DNA of 6,545 nt. Source: Methylococcaceae bacterium UBA7658 (GTDB lineage: Bacteria; Pseudomonadota; Gammaproteobacteria; Methylococcales; Methylomonadaceae). Numbering within the stretch: the stretch's first letter is position 1; each line of letters begins with the position of its first letter. Made by a program: the position numbers and the translations under genes. The stretch covers positions 76,252 to 82,796 of the forward strand of contig DLHW01000014.1 of NCBI GenBank assembly GCA_002483425.1, given 5' to 3'. The notes under the pieces were generated by a model. That model had not been told where the DNA came from and searched no databases. It was given only the letters and a program-made list of their open reading frames with translations. Below, in pieces: positions 1 through 6,350 of the stretch.

Positions 1-37
1 GACTTCAATTTAATGTTTCAATTCTTCTAGTACGTGA

Positions 38-277
38 AGAATCCAGCACCAAGCAGCCTTTAAAACTATCAAGCCGCTTTGGTATGCGCGTCGTTTAACC
101 GTATCCCATCGATTGGACGATAAATTAACAGTTAGAGAAATTAATGAATATACGTAAGAATACGTACTCAAGGCACTAGAGCCAGCAGTTGAGACGAATG
201 CATTATTGTGCGATAAATCGGAATATAATCGGTTAAATCAAGTAACTAAAATAGATTTGGCACCCTTCAAAGCTTAA
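38..277 (+). pseudogene. possible decayed reading frame upstream of the DUF4153 gene
   Basis: No intact gene lies in the first 389 bases. One frame is open from 38 to the TAA at 275-277 except for a single TAA at 155-157, and it would encode about 79 residues. The translation looks protein-like, with stretches such as KPLWYARRLTVSHRLDD before the stop and EYVLKALEPAVETN after it. The interrupting codon could be a CAA-to-TAA change. Another frame is open from base 3 to 98 and could be the preceding part, joined by a frameshift. I do not recognise the family. It may be the 3' remnant of a gene extending left of the window, or chance in AT-rich sequence. Nothing distinct was found in 278-389 apart from AT-rich sequence that probably contains the promoter of the next gene. 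Confidence 0.25.
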
Positions 278-389
278 TAAGATAATTGATTCAGAGAGAT
301 TTAATCGATGCTATTGCTAAACTACTGGACAGTCATGTGTCCGTCAACCGACGATTATTGATGATTAGGTTCATTAATTTTAAGAACAA

Positions 390-2462
390 ATGAAAATAGG
401 TTTTGTAACCAACCAACTAACGCTGCTTGCCCAAACCTTTGGCCGATTTCAAGGCGCGGTGCTGTGTGCGTTTTTATTAACGATTTATGCCCTCTTTACG
501 CCATCCTTCTTTATCAACCTTGCTTCTGGTGGTTTTGTGGGTCCTTACTGGGATTTCAGTTTGGGCAGTCCGGAACAACAAAAAATATGGCAGATCGCAG
601 TCGGCGGTTTTTTTTGGTTTACGGTACTGGCAATCGTTGCCGAATCGCACCGCTGGCAACTTTATAAACACGCTGGGATTGCATTGCCCATTTATGGCGG
701 TTTCTGTCTTTGGCTTTGGCTAAATGGCGACTCGGTCAAAATTTCGGGCAATTTGCTGCTGCTAGCCTGTGCACTGTCAATGAATTTTGCGCCGTGGTTG
801 TTGCGTAAAGGCGATAATCATGCCTTCTGGCAATTTAGCCACCGGCTATTGTTTAACTTTTTTATACGGTTTAGCTTGGTTTTGGCTGTCATTATACTGG
901 TTACAATTCTCAGTTTCGGAAATCTAATTTCTTTGCCCCATCAATTTAACCTTAGTTATTGGATTATCCGCAGTTCGCTGATATTTTTTCTTTGCTTTTA
1001 TCTTCCCGTCTCTTTTTTGGCAGCCATACCGGCTAAGTACAACTACCCTGTCAGCAATACTGAAACCTTGGAATGCCCGCAAAGTTTTTGGGGAAATCAA
1101 CAAAAATTATTGCAGCTACTTAGAATCTTCCTAGCCTTGGTTGCGCTTTTAGGATTTGTCTACGCGCTCGTATCCATTTTTGAAACCTTTATCAGTGTAC
1201 TGATAATCGGTATGTTTGTTCATCTAGCAGTCTATCCTTATCGCAACACAAGCCGGTTTTACGATGGTTTTTATGGTTTTATCTTGATCGCGCTGGGTTT
1301 TCTGATCAATGCGCTCAATACTGAAATCGCCAAACACGGGCTTACCGAAAACAGCTATTTGAAATGTTTGATTGCGCTTTGGCTTGGCATCGTCGCCGTT
1401 TTGTTTTATGTGCGGAACAAAGATTTTAAATTGCAATACGTTCCGCAAACATTGGCCCTATTGCTGATATTGGCTGTTGCAGGACCTTGGGGAATAACCC
1501 AAGCGCCTGCCGAATCCCAATTTAACCGTTTGGCCGCCATGCTGCAAACGAAGGGCTTGTTGAAAGACGGTAAATATTATCCGCCTGAGGGTATAGAGGA
1601 GAGTGAATATGAGCGTGAATTCCGACCAATAATCACCCAAATTTACCGATCAATGGAATATGATATAAACCTAAAGGATAAAATAAGGCCGTGGTTTTTC
1701 GACCCAAAAGCATTGGATAGCGCCTATTACTGCACATATCCCGAGCCTTGCGAGAAACACCACATTCACTTAGATTTAGTTATTAATATGGATTTACTCA
1801 GCAAGACAGAAAAAAATTATTTGACCGGTCACAGCGACACCAGTGCTGTCACCCCCCAGCCAGCCCATGAAACTCATTATTATGTTTCTTATGGCGAAAC
1901 CGGAGTAGAAATTCCACCGGAATTTATCGGCAAGTATCATGTTGTCTTAAATTTTGATTCCTATGCGTTAACGAATGATATCGATCACTTTGTCAACGTG
2001 CCGGGCGATAACAAAACCCAACCCTTGCAACGGATACACTTGAAAAACACCACACCAGGGCAAATTCAGATTGCATTTGGCGCTACCCAAACACTCACAG
2101 GCGAGGAAGTAGTAAAATTCGACGATCTCTTGTATGTGCAGAGTTATGTGACCCAAGACGTGTTAATGGCAAAACCCCGGTCTTTGGAAATCGACTTTAA
2201 CAATATCCTCGCCAAACTTGAAACGCAGTATCCGCAATCGTTCGCCCAGCCTAAACCCAATAAATTTGATGATCCTTATTTCAAGAACGTCATCATCCCT
2301 ATTGTGGAAAAAAGTATAAAGCCGATGATTTTTTGTGTGAAAGGCCAAAATGTATCGGGCCGGTTCATCGTTGGCAGCATAGAATACAAATTAGACGCCC
2401 AGACACAGAAAAAAATAATCACCGGATTTAGTGGCTACTTATATTTAAATTTAACGCCTTAA
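390..2462 (+). CDS. DUF4153-type polytopic membrane protein
   Basis: This is a 690-residue protein with about ten or eleven hydrophobic segments in its N-terminal half (roughly residues 22-45, 66-85, 95-111, 120-137, 155-180, 190-213, 241-264, 266-282, 292-309, 323-341 and 352-370). A largely hydrophilic C-terminal domain of about 320 residues follows. The junction after the last helix, with GPWGITQAPAESQFNRLAAM and then KGLLKDGK, is what I associate with DUF4153 proteins. These are inner-membrane proteins of unknown function. No catalytic motif is apparent in the C-terminal domain. The start is set by an in-frame TAA at 381-383, and 390 is the first ATG after it. The ribosome site is poor (AAGAA only about three bases before ATG). 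The gene stands alone on this strand and converges on the L,D-transpeptidase gene. The family call rests on recalled sequence pattern; the topology is read from hydrophobicity. Confidence 0.82.
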   Translation: MKIGFVTNQLTLLAQTFGRFQGAVLCAFLLTIYALFTPSFFINLASGGFVGPYWDFSLGSPEQQKIWQIAVGGFFWFTVLAIVAESHRWQLYKHAGIALPIYGGFCLWLWLNGDSVKISGNLLLLACALSMNFAPWLLRKGDNHAFWQFSHRLLFNFFIRFSLVLAVIILVTILSFGNLISLPHQFNLSYWIIRSSLIFFLCFYLPVSFLAAIPAKYNYPVSNTETLECPQSFWGNQQKLLQLLRIFLALVALLGFVYALVSIFETFISVLIIGMFVHLAVYPYRNTSRFYDGFYGFILIALGFLINALNTEIAKHGLTENSYLKCLIALWLGIVAVLFYVRNKDFKLQYVPQTLALLLILAVAGPWGITQAPAESQFNRLAAMLQTKGLLKDGKYYPPEGIEESEYEREFRPIITQIYRSMEYDINLKDKIRPWFFDPKALDSAYYCTYPEPCEKHHIHLDLVINMDLLSKTEKNYLTGHSDTSAVTPQPAHETHYYVSYGETGVEIPPEFIGKYHVVLNFDSYALTNDIDHFVNVPGDNKTQPLQRIHLKNTTPGQIQIAFGATQTLTGEEVVKFDDLLYVQSYVTQDVLMAKPRSLEIDFNNILAKLETQYPQSFAQPKPNKFDDPYFKNVIIPIVEKSIKPMIFCVKGQNVSGRFIVGSIEYKLDAQTQKKIITGFSGYLYLNLTP

Positions 2463-2640
2463 TTAATTTGTTTTTTGAATTAATGGCATCAATGAAGCAA
2501 AATCATCCATGTTAGACACGCTACTGCCCCGCAGTTAACAGGAATATCGATTAAATCTATTTGACCCATTGATTTATTGAGCTTTTCAGGGAAAATTCTA
2601 ATGCAATCTCTGATTAAGTCCTTCGACATGCTCTCGGCAA

Positions 2641-2697
2641 CTACTCCTTGCTTTGCGCTACCTTCATAACGCCTCCAGTGTATACATCCATACAGTG
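2641..2697 (-). promoter_or_regulatory. operator-like palindrome with ribosome site and 8-codon frame
   Basis: On the minus strand a 22-bp inverted repeat (2697-2676) has half-sites CACTGTAT and ATACACTG around six bases. It is followed by GGAGG, four bases, then ATG at 2667-2665. The frame is MKVAQSKE followed by TAG (2643-2641). The half-site ACTGTAT is that of proteobacterial LexA boxes, but the spacer is two bases too long for a canonical site, so LexA binding is doubtful. The set looks like the start of a regulated gene whose body has been replaced by repeat sequence. Confidence 0.22.
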
Positions 2698-2733
2698 AGA
2701 CGAACGGTAAGTAGTTGACTCCGTTCGTGGTGT

Positions 2734-2760
2734 ACCCAAGGGCACTTGTACCCTTTAGGT
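2734..2760. repeat. short hairpin inserted inside the interspersed repeat
   Basis: ACCCAAGGG (2734-2742) can pair with CCCTTTAGGT (2751-2760) around the loop CACTTGTA. The hairpin sits exactly where the GTGGTG and AGCTTGTCGAA parts of the surrounding repeat should join, so it looks like a secondary insertion. No T run follows on either strand, so it is not a convincing intrinsic terminator. Confidence 0.45.
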
Positions 2761-2919
2761 TATAAAAGCTTGTCGAACCACTTGAGACCTTCATGTTATG
2801 AACGGAATCAACCTATTCAGAGTTTTCTTAATTAATTGATTTACTGAAATATATTACGATTACCGGGATAGTAGTAAAAAGGACTCATTCGATGGCTTCG
2901 ATGCTATAAATTACATTTT

Positions 2920-3759
2920 TTAATTCATTTTTAAATCTCGATTGTTATAACCGGTACTTTGACGGCTTTGCCCTATGTTATAGGTTCTCGATTTCTGCGA
3001 TAGGGTTTCGATTTCACGGGTAATCAATGAATAAAGCTCTGGAGTCCATACTGGGGCGTCCTCGGAATTCGGCAACAAAGGGTAACGCCTAGGGTCGTGC
3101 GGTGCAATCACGACTTTCACATTTTGGATGCCCGTTTGGGCGGTGAGGACGAATAGCTCCCTGATAGCTGCGTCGCCGACGGCCAGACAACCGATCGAAG
3201 CGTCTTTGCCGTGGATGAAAATATCCGATCCTACATGGGTGCGGCCTTCTTGTTCGGCATGCAAAAGATCGTACTCATTAGGGTAATTAATTTTCATGGA
3301 CAAATAGTAATGACTGTTCGGATTCAGTTGCGTGATACGGTAAATTCCTTCCGGCACTTGCCGGTCGCCTTGGCGCAATTTAGGGCCGGCGTCGCCGCTT
3401 GCCGCCAAAATAAAATAGTCTCGAATAAAGCGAAATTCGCCGCTGTCTCTAGCCCATAATTCCAGTTTCTTTTCCTGCTTCAACGCAATCAAGGCGATTT
3501 CTCTGGGCGGATAAGCTACGTTGGCTTTGGCAAAATAATGGTCGAGCCGGCCCATCACGTTTTTACCGTAAGTAGTTAGTACATCTTGAACAGTCCATTG
3601 GCCTGGAGGCGGCAGATAAAATACCGGCCGTTCAACCCGCTTTGCAGTTTTGGGTTTAGCGGTGAGGGAACTATCGGTTGCTACGGGCTTATGACCGGAA
3701 CAGGCGCCGATTAATACGGACAATGATAAAACAATAATAACGTTCACGCTTGATTTCAT
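2920..3759 (-). CDS. YafK-type L,D-transpeptidase (YkuD domain) lipoprotein
   Basis: This is a 279-residue envelope enzyme. Residues 1-20 form a lipoprotein signal with a lipobox ending IGAC, the lipidated cysteine being C20. Ser follows it, not Asp, which by the usual sorting rule favours the outer membrane. A basic and proline-rich linker leads to the YkuD catalytic domain (about 85-222). Visible landmarks are GPKLRQGDRQVPEGIYRIT at 125-143, LNPNSHYYLSM at 145-155, IFIHG with His183, and SIGC with the catalytic Cys191. The GPKLRxGDxxxPEGxY and LNPNSxYxLS blocks resemble E. coli YafK (DpaA/LdtF) more than the cross-linking YbiS/ErfK type. DpaA releases Braun lipoprotein from peptidoglycan, but whether this protein is a hydrolase or a transpeptidase cannot be decided here. 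There is a 57-residue tail after the domain. No clear Shine-Dalgarno precedes the ATG at 3759. It lies 158 bases downstream of the zinc-ribbon gene on the same strand. Confidence 0.92.
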   Translation of the reverse strand: MKSSVNVIIVLSLSVLIGACSGHKPVATDSSLTAKPKTAKRVERPVFYLPPPGQWTVQDVLTTYGKNVMGRLDHYFAKANVAYPPREIALIALKQEKKLELWARDSGEFRFIRDYFILAASGDAGPKLRQGDRQVPEGIYRITQLNPNSHYYLSMKINYPNEYDLLHAEQEGRTHVGSDIFIHGKDASIGCLAVGDAAIRELFVLTAQTGIQNVKVVIAPHDPRRYPLLPNSEDAPVWTPELYSLITREIETLSQKSRTYNIGQSRQSTGYNNRDLKMN

Positions 3760-3792
3760 AGTTTGCGCATGATTGAGAACTGAAGTTTTAAT

Positions 3793-3822
3793 AGTTTAAG
3801 CAAAACCGTAAAATTACGGCAA
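3793..3822 (-). promoter_or_regulatory. possible promoter and palindrome before the L,D-transpeptidase gene
   Basis: On the minus strand TTGCCG (3822-3817) and TAAACT (3798-3793) are separated by 18 bases, each matching the sigma-70 consensus at about four of six positions. The interval overlaps the palindrome CCGTAA-AA-TTACGG (3806-3819), which could be an operator. Transcription would start roughly 25 bases before the ATG. If real, the gene can be expressed independently of the zinc-ribbon gene upstream. Confidence 0.25.
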
Positions 3823-3917
3823 GTTAAATGATTAGTTTCGTTATTTGGCGTACAAGTCCGGGTTCGCATACCTTACTGTAGAATACTTCAAGCCGTATAC
3901 CCATTGCTTATGAGTAG

Positions 3918-5063
3918 CTAACGGTAATATTGCGCTTGCTGTAACAGTCCGGAACGTTCTAATAACATCGCTATAGCCACAATAGCGAGCGTACCGGCTA
4001 TAACCGCAAAAGCGATTTTCCAAACACTATAGGGCCGTTCGCCTTGTACCTTACCCGTCTTGCCGTTGATGATGAAGCGGTACGTTTTCTGCTTGAAACG
4101 GAACGCCGCCGACCAAACCGGCAGCAAGCAATGTTTAAACGTGGTATTGCTGTGGCGGGTGTGGAATTGGTCGATGCGTTGCTGGTCGCCGCCGATGTCG
4201 AACGCGATATCGCGGTAGATTACGCTGTCCATTTTTTGCTTCGCCTCATCGAAACCGCGCCCCAAATCGACTTGGTAATACTCGCTGGTGAATCCGCTTA
4301 AATAACTTTCATCGTAAGGGATTAGATTAGTTAAATCCCAGGGTTCGAGTTGATCGAGAATTCGGCGCGGTAAGGATTTACTGGCGCCAACCAAAACGTC
4401 GTCAAAGAAACGCGTTACTTTGCCCGAAACCGGAGTCCAGTTAATATGCGCTACTTGTCTGACTTCCGTTACCATGCGCCCGTCTCTGATCGTTTGCACT
4501 TCTTCGCTAACATAGTAAACATCGCCACGCGTGCCGGTATACGTGGTTTCGGTATCGCTATCGAACGTCCAATACGGGATATAAACGCCAGTCAATTTAG
4601 CATCGTCGTCGGTATATTTTTTAACCTTGGCCGGTGCAAACCACAGGCTATTCAGCCATTGGCGGAATTGGCGTTTGGCCTGATTCTGGTCGATAGCGAA
4701 CGGCAGTAAGGATTTCGGCGTGATCGGTCTTGCTGTCTCAGTGCTGCTGACAATCGCCGCGCCGCAAAACGGGCACTCTCCGGCATGGACGCTCTGGGCG
4801 AATTTAAACCCCGCGCCGCACGCGTCGCAATGGATTTGGGCGATTTCCGCAGTCGGTTTGGCTTGCGCCAGTTCGGTCAACGCTTGATGAAAATCGTATT
4901 CCTTAATGTCGTCATTACGTTGCGGAATGGCGTTTTCCGTACCGCAATACTGGCAGCTCAGCTGTTGCGTTCCCGGCGAATACACCAGCAACGCCCCGCA
5001 TTGGCTGCACGGAAAGCGGTCAATTTGGGGGTTGGTTGATGGTTTTTTGATGGATTTAATCAT
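3918..5063 (-). CDS. double zinc-ribbon protein with C-terminal membrane anchor
   Basis: This is a 381-residue protein. Two zinc ribbons stand at the N terminus: C19-x2-C22 with C37-x2-C40, and C79-x2-C82 with C97-x2-C100. The first is followed by the TFIIB-like pattern SCQYCGTEN. A beta-rich middle region (about 115-335) includes VYIPYWTFDSDT (160-171), a block typical of this family. A single hydrophobic helix lies near the end (about 347-367), followed by a short tail. Relatives are often labelled as TFIIB-type zinc-ribbon proteins or, misleadingly, as PriA-like 'primosomal protein N'' helicases. No helicase motif is present here. With the ribbons ahead of one C-terminal helix, it is probably tail-anchored with a cytoplasmic N domain. 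The function is unknown. The ATG at 5063 has no Shine-Dalgarno, and a palindromic element begins only 17 bases upstream of it. The next gene on this strand is the YafK-type enzyme. Confidence 0.88.
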   Translation of the reverse strand: MIKSIKKPSTNPQIDRFPCSQCGALLVYSPGTQQLSCQYCGTENAIPQRNDDIKEYDFHQALTELAQAKPTAEIAQIHCDACGAGFKFAQSVHAGECPFCGAAIVSSTETARPITPKSLLPFAIDQNQAKRQFRQWLNSLWFAPAKVKKYTDDDAKLTGVYIPYWTFDSDTETTYTGTRGDVYYVSEEVQTIRDGRMVTEVRQVAHINWTPVSGKVTRFFDDVLVGASKSLPRRILDQLEPWDLTNLIPYDESYLSGFTSEYYQVDLGRGFDEAKQKMDSVIYRDIAFDIGGDQQRIDQFHTRHSNTTFKHCLLPVWSAAFRFKQKTYRFIINGKTGKVQGERPYSVWKIAFAVIAGTLAIVAIAMLLERSGLLQQAQYYR

Positions 5064-5080
5064 GAAGTCAAGTAGTCAGG

Positions 5081-5257
5081 CAGGTTGGGTTAGACGCGCA
5101 TGGCAAAACAACCACATATCGTTGGGCGCGTCGTAATCCAACGTTCGGCGTTAAATTGCCGCCCAATGTTGGGTTATACCCTCTGGGGCACAAGCGGCGC
5201 ACGGGTAACTTCGAGTAATCTTAGCGTGATTTGTTTTGCGCGCCTAACTCAACCTAC
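5081..5257. repeat. MITE-like palindromic element with GTAGGTTGGGTTAG ends
   Basis: The left end CAGGTTGGGTTAGACGCGC (5081-5099), continuing to CAAAACAA, is mirrored by TTGTTTTGCGCGCCTAACTC (5231-5250) and AACCTAC (5251-5257). Read from the other strand, the right end is TAGGTTGAGTTAGGCGCGCA followed by AAACAA, so the two ends agree with one small gap and few mismatches. A nested pair, TAATCCAAC and GTTGGGTTA, surrounds GGC/GCC at about 5135-5178. There is no coding capacity for a transposase. It looks like a non-autonomous element or dispersed intergenic repeat. It lies between the zinc-ribbon start and the point where Rhs homology begins. Target-site duplications are not obvious. Confidence 0.7.
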
Positions 5258-5322
5258 ACAACTACGTCTACGTCGACCACATCAATACGCCACGGGTCAT
5301 CACCCGCGCCAGCGACAACAAG

Positions 5323-5958
5323 ATGGTCTGGCGCTGGGACCATGCCGACCCGTTCGGCGCCGCCCAGCCCGACCAAGACCCCTCCGGCTTAGACATATTC
5401 AGGTACAACCCCCGCTTCCCCGGCCAACTCTATGACGCGGAGACGGGGTTGTATTACAATGTCCACCGGCATTACAGCCCAGGCACGGGGACATACACCC
5501 AGTCCGACCCGATTGGGTTGGCCGGGGGGATTAATACTTACTCGTATGTCGGCGGGAATCTGGTTAACTTCACTGACCCGTTGGGGCTTGCTGTTTCACT
5601 TTGTTGCGCCCCTCTCGATTTAAGTTACCTTCCTGACTGGTTAGCTAAATTTCTACCAAAGCATTGTTGGCTAAAAACGGATTTGTATGAATCAGGAATG
5701 GGGGCGAATTGCCCTGTACCAGGTCAACAATGTTCAGACAAGCCAGGTACAGATACATCAACAGTAGATCATAGCGGGCAATCAAACAACCGATATGGTG
5801 CTGAATGTACAGTGCTTAACAATATAAACGAACAGTGCGTGAATGATTTAATTATTCCAGGGCATCCGACAGGGGAATGGCATCCTTATAATCAGTGTCA
5901 AAGTTTTGCAGGTGGGGTAATGAGGCATTGCAAGTATGGGCCTAATTTTATTCCTTAA
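5323..5958 (+). CDS. 5'-truncated Rhs protein: core end plus variable C-terminal tip
   Basis: Rhs-repeat core sequence is plain: FPGQLYDAETGLYYNVHRHY (32-51 from the ATG at 5323), SDPIGLAGG, NTYSYVGGNLVNFTDPLGL (71-89). This is the conserved end of Rhs/YD-repeat proteins, which normally have a core of many hundreds of residues, usually over a thousand, forming a shell around the toxin. In-frame core homology continues upstream of the ATG (NYVYVDHINTPRVITRASDN from 5260) to the repeat edge at 5257. The frame is closed by TAA at 5245-5247. The true N-terminal body is therefore missing and 5323 is only the first internal ATG. After DPLGL comes a 122-residue variable domain. The 60 bases at 5341-5400 are 67% GC and those at 5761-5820 are 43%, the usual break between core and tip. 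It is most likely a displaced or orphan Rhs tip, and expression from here is uncertain. Confidence 0.85.
   Translation: MVWRWDHADPFGAAQPDQDPSGLDIFRYNPRFPGQLYDAETGLYYNVHRHYSPGTGTYTQSDPIGLAGGINTYSYVGGNLVNFTDPLGLAVSLCCAPLDLSYLPDWLAKFLPKHCWLKTDLYESGMGANCPVPGQQCSDKPGTDTSTVDHSGQSNNRYGAECTVLNNINEQCVNDLIIPGHPTGEWHPYNQCQSFAGGVMRHCKYGPNFIP
5590..5955 (+). other. cysteine-rich Rhs C-terminal domain, putative toxin
   Basis: This is the segment after the DPLGL boundary, residues 90-211 of the frame that starts at 5323. It carries nine cysteines, in SLCCAP, KHCW, ANCP, QQCS, AECT, EQCV, NQCQ and RHCK, far more than the core. Near the end is GEWHPYNQCQSFAGGVMRHC (184-203). A His a few residues before an N-[x]-C-x-x-F helix resembles the active-site helix of NlpC/P60-like and permuted papain-fold enzymes, where Cys is the nucleophile. 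That would make Cys192 the candidate nucleophile and His181 or His187 candidate partners. I do not recognise the whole domain, and the fold is an inference from this short motif. The many cysteines could instead form disulfides or a metal site. Confidence 0.5.
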
Positions 5959-5987
5959 CAATATATGGTCATTAAACTAAGTTGTAT

Positions 5988-6235
5988 ATGTCTAAAATAT
6001 TTTTGGGCTGTTAATCCTAATTGGTGGATTGCTAATCGGTATCGAAGCTTTTTATTTAGCATGGGCTTCAGGTACTCCAGGATTTCCAATTCTTAAATAT
6101 CATGAATATCAATTCTATTCAAAAATATTGGCAATATTTTCAGTTATAACCCTCCTCATTGGAGGGTACACAATTGTCAAGGCAATAAAAAAAATGAATC
6201 AAAACTACCATAACGAAAAAAACACAAGGGCATAA
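5988..6235 (+). CDS. small two-helix membrane protein, candidate Rhs immunity gene, start frameshifted
   Basis: The uninterrupted frame runs from 5996 to the TAA at 6233-6235. With the unusual start TTG at 6029 it would give 68 residues and cut the first helix in half. An ATG at 5988 begins MSKIF in another frame. One extra T in the T run at 6000-6004 would join the two into an 82-residue protein starting MSKIFFGLLILIGGLLIG. That version has two hydrophobic helices (about 4-27 and 49-67) and a basic, asparagine-rich tail. The join suggests a one-base deletion, a sequencing error or slippage. The ATG is 29 bases after the Rhs stop, the usual place of an immunity gene. Small membrane immunity proteins are known for toxins acting at the envelope. 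I do not recognise the family. The sequence is AT-rich (37% GC over 6001-6060). Confidence 0.5.
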
Positions 6236-6266
6236 GTCGGGTAGACCGCGTACGTTGGGTTAATTT

Positions 6267-6344
6267 GTAGGTTGGGGTAAGCTTGCGAACCCCAACATTA
6301 AGGTTTCGGCCTTGCGTTGGGGTTCGTTCCTCACCCCAACCTAC
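6267..6344. repeat. 78-bp GTAGGTTGGGGT palindrome
   Basis: GTAGGTTGGGGT (6267-6278) and ACCCCAACCTAC (6333-6344) are a perfect 12-bp inverted pair. The inner arms GCGAACCCCAAC and GTTGGGGTTCGTTC extend the stem with small mismatches, and AAGG/CCTT forms a tip. The terminal GTAGGTTGGG is shared with the element at 5081-5257, so the two belong to related repeat families. The bases just before it (6238-6262, including ACGTTGGGTTAA) look like a worn piece of the GGTTGGGTTA type. Confidence 0.72.
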
Positions 6345-6350
6345 CGTGCT

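Larger units (their letters stand above)
2618..2808. repeat. composite TTCGACA / GAACGG interspersed repeat
   Basis: The arms of a dispersed palindromic repeat are visible. There is a left arm GTCCTTCGACATGCTC (2618-2633), a central perfect inverted pair ACGAACGG (2700-2707) and CCGTTCGT (2721-2728), and a right arm AGCTTGTCGAACCA (2767-2780) that ends near GAACGG at about 2800-2805. Repeats built from CCTTCGACA..GCTC and CCGTTCGTGGTGAGCTTGTCGAACC are widespread between genes of many proteobacteria. Here the normally continuous right half is split after CCGTTCGTGGTG by about 34 bases containing another hairpin, and the left half carries about 60 unrelated bases (2640-2699). The recognition is from memory; the inverted symmetry is in the sequence. 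Confidence 0.55.
2463..2919. other. intergenic gap between convergent genes, repeat-rich
   Basis: This 457-base gap separates the 3' ends of the DUF4153 gene and the L,D-transpeptidase gene. Its middle (2618-2808) is filled by repeat arms and hairpins listed separately. A 101-codon minus-strand frame spans 2489-2794, but most of it is translation through those repeats. Only its last 44 or so codons (2489-2620) are free of repeats, and they match no family I know. No rho-independent terminator with a GC stem and T run is evident. The only structure just after the DUF4153 stop is an AT-only 7-bp inverted repeat (ATTAATT / AATTAAT, about 2463-2485). The remaining 2809-2919 is AT-rich and featureless. 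Confidence 0.6.

Noticed and set aside
2463..2485. ATTAATT / AATTAAT inverted repeat just after the DUF4153 stop as a terminator
   Set aside because: The stem is only A-T pairs and the T run lies in the loop, not after the stem, so it is not a stable intrinsic terminator.
297..2558. 13-base match AGATTTAATCGAT at 297-309 and inverted at 2546-2558
   Set aside because: One 13-base match between the two strands is about what chance gives in a window of this length, especially in AT-rich sequence, and nothing around it is conserved.
2489..2794. 101-codon minus-strand frame in the gap between convergent genes
   Set aside because: More than half of it is translation through the interspersed repeat and its inserted hairpin, it has no family resemblance and no ribosome site at its ATG. 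Only the last 44 or so codons might be old coding sequence.
3841..4023. 60-codon minus-strand frame overlapping the 3' end of the zinc-ribbon gene
   Set aside because: Most of it is an alternate-frame shadow of the zinc-ribbon coding sequence, with no ribosome site. The last 25 or so codons past the gene look mildly protein-like but match nothing I know.
5100..5435. 111-codon plus-strand frame across the palindromic element into the Rhs region
   Set aside because: It runs through the repeat and then reads the Rhs core out of frame, giving arginine-rich, low-quality sequence. The Rhs frame covers the same bases.
5081..6344. CRISPR array or tandem repeats
   Set aside because: The repeated motifs are two inverted-repeat elements about 1 kb apart, not regularly spaced direct repeats with spacers.
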